From: Bacillota bacterium
GTDB taxonomy: Bacteria; Bacillota; Clostridia; Saccharofermentanales; UBA5734
Direction: 5' to 3'
Assembly: GCA_023438965.1 (NCBI GenBank)
Contig: JAEXPB010000254.1
Coordinates: 1-6,290 of the forward strand
DNA: 6,290 nt
Position 1 is the stretch's first letter, and each line of letters opens with the position of its first letter. Positions 4,877 to 6,290 of this stretch are shown here, piece after piece. The translations under genes and the position numbers were made by a program. Below the pieces are notes generated by a model. It saw nothing but the letters and a program-made list of their open reading frames with translations. It was not told the origin of the DNA and did not search any database.

Positions 4877-5782
4877 TTGAAAGAGATCAAAGGAATGTGC
4901 CCGATTATTCCCACGCCCTATACTGTCCGGGGCGAAGTCGACTATGACGGCCTGCGGAGCATCCTGAAAACCAGAGCCGAAGCGGGTGTGGATGCTTTTA
5001 CGCTCTTCGGCATCGGCGGCGAATACTACAAGCAATCGGATGAGGAGAGTCGCCAGATGGTTAAAGTGGTGGTCGACGAATGCCACCGTCTGGACATCCC
5101 GTTGATCATATCCGTCACCCAGCATGCCACCATCGTCGCCTGCAAATGGGCGCAATACCTGGAAGCTGCCGGCGCGGACTGCCTGATGGTCTTGCCGCCG
5201 TTTTTTCTGAAACCATCCGGAGAGGACGTTTATCAACATACCAAGGCAATCGCCGATGCGGTCAAGATCCCGATTCTCGCCCAATACGCACCGGAACAGA
5301 CCGGTGTCAGCATCGGGCCCGATGTCTGGAAGCGGCTGAGCGAAGAATGCGCGAACGCCAAGTATTTCAAGATTGAATGCAAGCCCAGCGGCGCCTATAT
5401 CAGCAAAATGATGAACATCATGAAGCCGGAACCCCGGATTTTCATCGGCAACTGCGGTCTGCAGATGATCGAGGCTTTCGATCGCGGCGCCATCGGTGTC
5501 ATGCCCGGCAGCGCCCTGGCGGAAATTTACATTAAAATCTATCGCGAATTTTTCGCTGGCCGGCGGGATGAAGCCATCCGGTACCACAATGCCATCCTGC
5601 CGCTCTATAACCATATCCGGCAAAACGTGGAGATGGTCAATCTTTTTGAAAAGAGGATCCTGAAGCTCCGGGGGATCATTGAGAGCGACTTCTGCCGCAA
5701 GCCCTGCTTCATGCCGGATCAAGAAGATGAAAGGCTTTTCCGGATGTACTATGAGCAGCTCAAGCCCTTGCTGGAATCATGA
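4877..5782 (+). CDS. DapA/NanA-type (DHDPS superfamily) aldolase or dehydratase, likely acting on a keto-deoxy sugar acid
   Basis: Class I aldolase-type TIM barrel, 301 residues from TTG 4877, normal for the superfamily, which works through a Schiff base between a lysine and a 2-keto acid. Seen: N-terminal strand GMCPIIPTPYT (6-16), the substrate-carboxylate loop FGIGGE (44-49), tyrosine 137 in QYAPEQTG (136-143; the usual YNxPxxTG), the probable Schiff-base lysine 165 in YFKIE (163-167), and GVMPGSA (207-213). True dihydrodipicolinate synthase has GTTGE in the loop; here both threonines are replaced (GIGGE), so lysine biosynthesis is unlikely. With an enolase-superfamily gene 28 bp downstream, cleavage of a 2-keto-3-deoxy sugar acid or dehydration of a 5-keto-4-deoxy acid (KdgD-like) is the likely role, but the reaction is not determined. 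The start is a TTG chosen by ribosome-binding-site spacing; 4871 (303 residues) is the alternative. Transcribed divergently from GH4 behind a long leader. Confidence 0.9.
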   Translation: MKEIKGMCPIIPTPYTVRGEVDYDGLRSILKTRAEAGVDAFTLFGIGGEYYKQSDEESRQMVKVVVDECHRLDIPLIISVTQHATIVACKWAQYLEAAGADCLMVLPPFFLKPSGEDVYQHTKAIADAVKIPILAQYAPEQTGVSIGPDVWKRLSEECANAKYFKIECKPSGAYISKMMNIMKPEPRIFIGNCGLQMIEAFDRGAIGVMPGSALAEIYIKIYREFFAGRRDEAIRYHNAILPLYNHIRQNVEMVNLFEKRILKLRGIIESDFCRKPCFMPDQEDERLFRMYYEQLKPLLES

Positions 5783-5810
5783 TAATCCGCAAACAGGAGG
5801 AACCGGCGCT

Positions 5811-6290
5811 GTGGATAACAAGATAACTAAAATCGAATACTTCAAAATGGGCATCCCGCGCGACACGCCATATCTGGGCCAGTTGGGTGAACAGGATATC
5901 GTCACCAAGAACGGTTATTTTGTCCGGCACAGCAATTCGGGCATCTACAGCCTGAAGGACAATAGCCTCCTGGTCAAGGTCACCTGCGCCAGCGGCGAAT
6001 ATGGCTGGGGCGAGTGCGTCACCGTCGTTGCCCCGCAGGTGCCGGCCGCGATTATCGAACAGATTATCGAGCCGCTGGTGGTAGGCCGGGACCCGCTCCT
6101 GGTGGTCGAGATCACCGAGAATCTTTACAATGCGATGAACCTGCGTGGGTTCTTCGGCGGTTTCTATCTGGATGCCATCGCCGCCGTGGACATCGCGCTC
6201 TGGGACCTGAAAGGTAAATTGCTGCAAACACCGATTTGCGAGCTGCTCGGATCATCCCGGCACAAGAAGCTGAAAGCATATGTTTCCGGC
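5811..6290 (+). CDS. Enolase-superfamily (mandelate racemase/muconate lactonizing type) enzyme, N-terminal part only
   Basis: From GTG 5811 the frame stays open for 160 codons to the right edge; the family usually has about 350-400 residues. What is present is the N-terminal capping domain and the entry to the barrel: ITKIEYFKMGIP (5-16), VTCASGEYGWGEC (57-69), RGFFGGFYLDAIAAVDIAL (112-130), WDLKGK (131-136), PICELLG (141-147) and KAYVSG (155-160). The Ala-Leu-Trp-Asp-Leu-Lys-Gly-Lys stretch is a hallmark of the family. The catalytic KxK, the metal-binding Asp/Glu residues and the general-base residues lie beyond the edge, so racemase, cycloisomerase and sugar-acid dehydratase cannot be separated by motif. 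Beside a keto-acid aldolase-like gene and GH4, a sugar-acid dehydratase is the favoured guess. AGGAGG (5795-5800) lies 10 nt before the GTG; an ATG-initiated alternative would lose the first beta strand. Confidence 0.9.
   Translation, partial: MDNKITKIEYFKMGIPRDTPYLGQLGEQDIVTKNGYFVRHSNSGIYSLKDNSLLVKVTCASGEYGWGECVTVVAPQVPAAIIEQIIEPLVVGRDPLLVVEITENLYNAMNLRGFFGGFYLDAIAAVDIALWDLKGKLLQTPICELLGSSRHKKLKAYVSG

Noticed and set aside
4634..5722. Long minus-strand reading frame (362 codons) opposite the DHDPS-type gene
   Set aside because: It is an antisense shadow of a clear conserved enzyme and would run through the divergent promoter region; its product has no recognisable family features.

Overview
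The window is a compact carbohydrate-utilisation locus from a bacterium. Strong AGGAGG/GAGGTG ribosome binding sites, LplB/LplC-type permeases with no adjacent ATPase gene, and moderately GC-rich coding DNA with GC-rich third positions suggest a Bacillota-like organism (Paenibacillus or clostridial type). A spirochaete or a related anaerobe is also possible. I cannot name a species. There are no RNA genes, mobile elements or CRISPR arrays.

Layout. The left two thirds is read leftwards (minus strand). In transcription order it holds a family 4 glycoside hydrolase (GH4, 3149-4465), a LacI-type regulator 28 bp downstream (2104-3120) ending at a clear intrinsic terminator (2031-2070), then a separate unit with its own candidate promoters encoding two ABC sugar-transporter permeases, LplB-type (918-1853) and LplC-type (1-876, running off the left edge). 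The right third is read rightwards: a DapA/NanA-type (DHDPS superfamily) aldolase or dehydratase (4877-5782), then the N-terminal part of a mandelate racemase/muconate lactonizing-type enolase-superfamily enzyme (5811 to the right edge). Two of these genes, the LplC-type permease and the enolase-type gene, are cut by the window edges.

The divergent intergenic region (4466-4876, about 410 bp) is the most information-rich non-coding part. It carries one good candidate promoter for each direction. Just downstream of each there is a closely matching palindromic element (TGTTTTCGGAAACAAGT on the GH4 side, TGTTTACGGGAAACAAGT on the aldolase side). A second stretch, TCGGAAACAAnTnGGCAAC, is also shared by both leaders. 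The aldolase leader additionally holds six AAACAA-like repeats at roughly helical spacing. The simplest inference is that the local LacI-type regulator controls both operons through these sites.

How the genes may work together (inference): the ABC transporter imports an oligosaccharide or glycoside; GH4, whose active-site motif CHGH is of the type associated with alpha-glucuronidases, cleaves it in the cytoplasm; the enolase-superfamily enzyme would dehydrate a sugar acid to a 2-keto-3-deoxy (or 5-keto-4-deoxy) acid; and the DHDPS-type enzyme would split or dehydrate that product. Together this points to catabolism of a uronic-acid-containing or otherwise acidic sugar. The exact substrate cannot be fixed from this window.
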